From: an uncultured Ruminococcus sp.
GTDB taxonomy: Bacteria; Bacillota; Clostridia; Oscillospirales; Ruminococcaceae
Assembly: GCA_900540005.1 (NCBI GenBank)
Contig: UQEM01000139.1
Span: forward strand, 1-6,296
Direction of reading: 5' to 3'
Length of the DNA stretch: 6,296 nt
The notes below the pieces were generated by a model. The model had not been told where the DNA came from and made no database searches. It saw nothing but the letters and a program-made list of their open reading frames with translations. Positions 6,244 through 6,296 of the stretch are shown here, piece by piece. A program made the position numbers and the translations under genes. Position 1 is the first letter of the stretch. Every line of letters starts with the position of its first letter.

Positions 6244-6296
6244 ATTAGGGAGTGTTGACACTAAGATAATATGCAGATTTTCGAGCATAAATTTTA
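6244..6296. repeat. Right arm of the 53-bp perfect terminal inverted repeat
   Basis: This is the exact reverse complement of 3-55 and reaches the last base of the window. Read outward it starts ATTAGGGAGTGTTGACACT. The TTGACA at 6255-6260 looks like a -35 box but has no -10 box at a suitable distance. Its inner edge lies about 64 bases upstream of the carB -35 box, so whatever it belongs to is inserted or recombined close to the carB promoter. Confidence 0.95.

Noticed and set aside
6255..6270. Promoter in the right repeat arm using TTGACA and GATAAT
   Set aside because: The two boxes are separated by only four bases; no -10-like hexamer lies 16-18 bases from TTGACA.
1..6296. Whole window as a composite transposon carrying cellulase and carB
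   Set aside because: Only the inverted ends are seen; there is no transposase or recombinase, no target duplication can be judged, and a housekeeping gene such as carB is unlikely cargo.

Overview
The window looks like a piece of a Ruminococcus genome (Bacillota, Oscillospiraceae), closest in style to R. flavefaciens or R. champanellensis. The main evidence is a secreted family 5 glycoside hydrolase that ends in a threonine-only linker and a type I dockerin with the GDANCDG and ITEQG signatures I associate with R. flavefaciens cellulosomal enzymes. Moderate GC content, strong AGGAG-type ribosome binding sites and U-tract terminators agree with this. Genus is inferred from protein style, not from a search.

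Layout: there are two complete genes in convergent orientation. Positions 1-584 hold one arm of a 53-bp inverted repeat (3-55), a terminator-like hairpin (94-128), a good promoter (239-267) and a leader of about 310 nt rich in nested inverted repeats (274-562). The cellulosomal cellulase follows on the + strand (585-2510). The convergent gap 2511-2739 holds the cellulase terminator, a run of four small hairpins that looks like a dispersed intergenic repeat, and a perfect 12-bp hairpin terminator for the opposite gene. carB, the carbamoyl-phosphate synthase large subunit, fills 2740-5970 on the - strand. Its promoter (6152-6180) and a leader of about 175 nt with nested complementary segments occupy 5971-6180. 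The window ends in the second, perfectly matching arm of the inverted repeat (6244-6296).

The two genes are not functionally linked. One is an extracellular plant-polysaccharide hydrolase docked on a cellulosome; the other is a cytoplasmic enzyme of pyrimidine and arginine synthesis. No carA lies next to carB within the window. The least ordinary parts are the non-coding ones: the identical inverted ends, which suggest the segment is bounded by two opposite copies of a repeated, probably mobile, element; and the structured 5' leaders, especially the cellulase leader, whose closing helix ends just before the ribosome binding site and which contains a possible anti-Shine-Dalgarno segment. I see no new multi-gene system, CRISPR array, tRNA or rRNA here.
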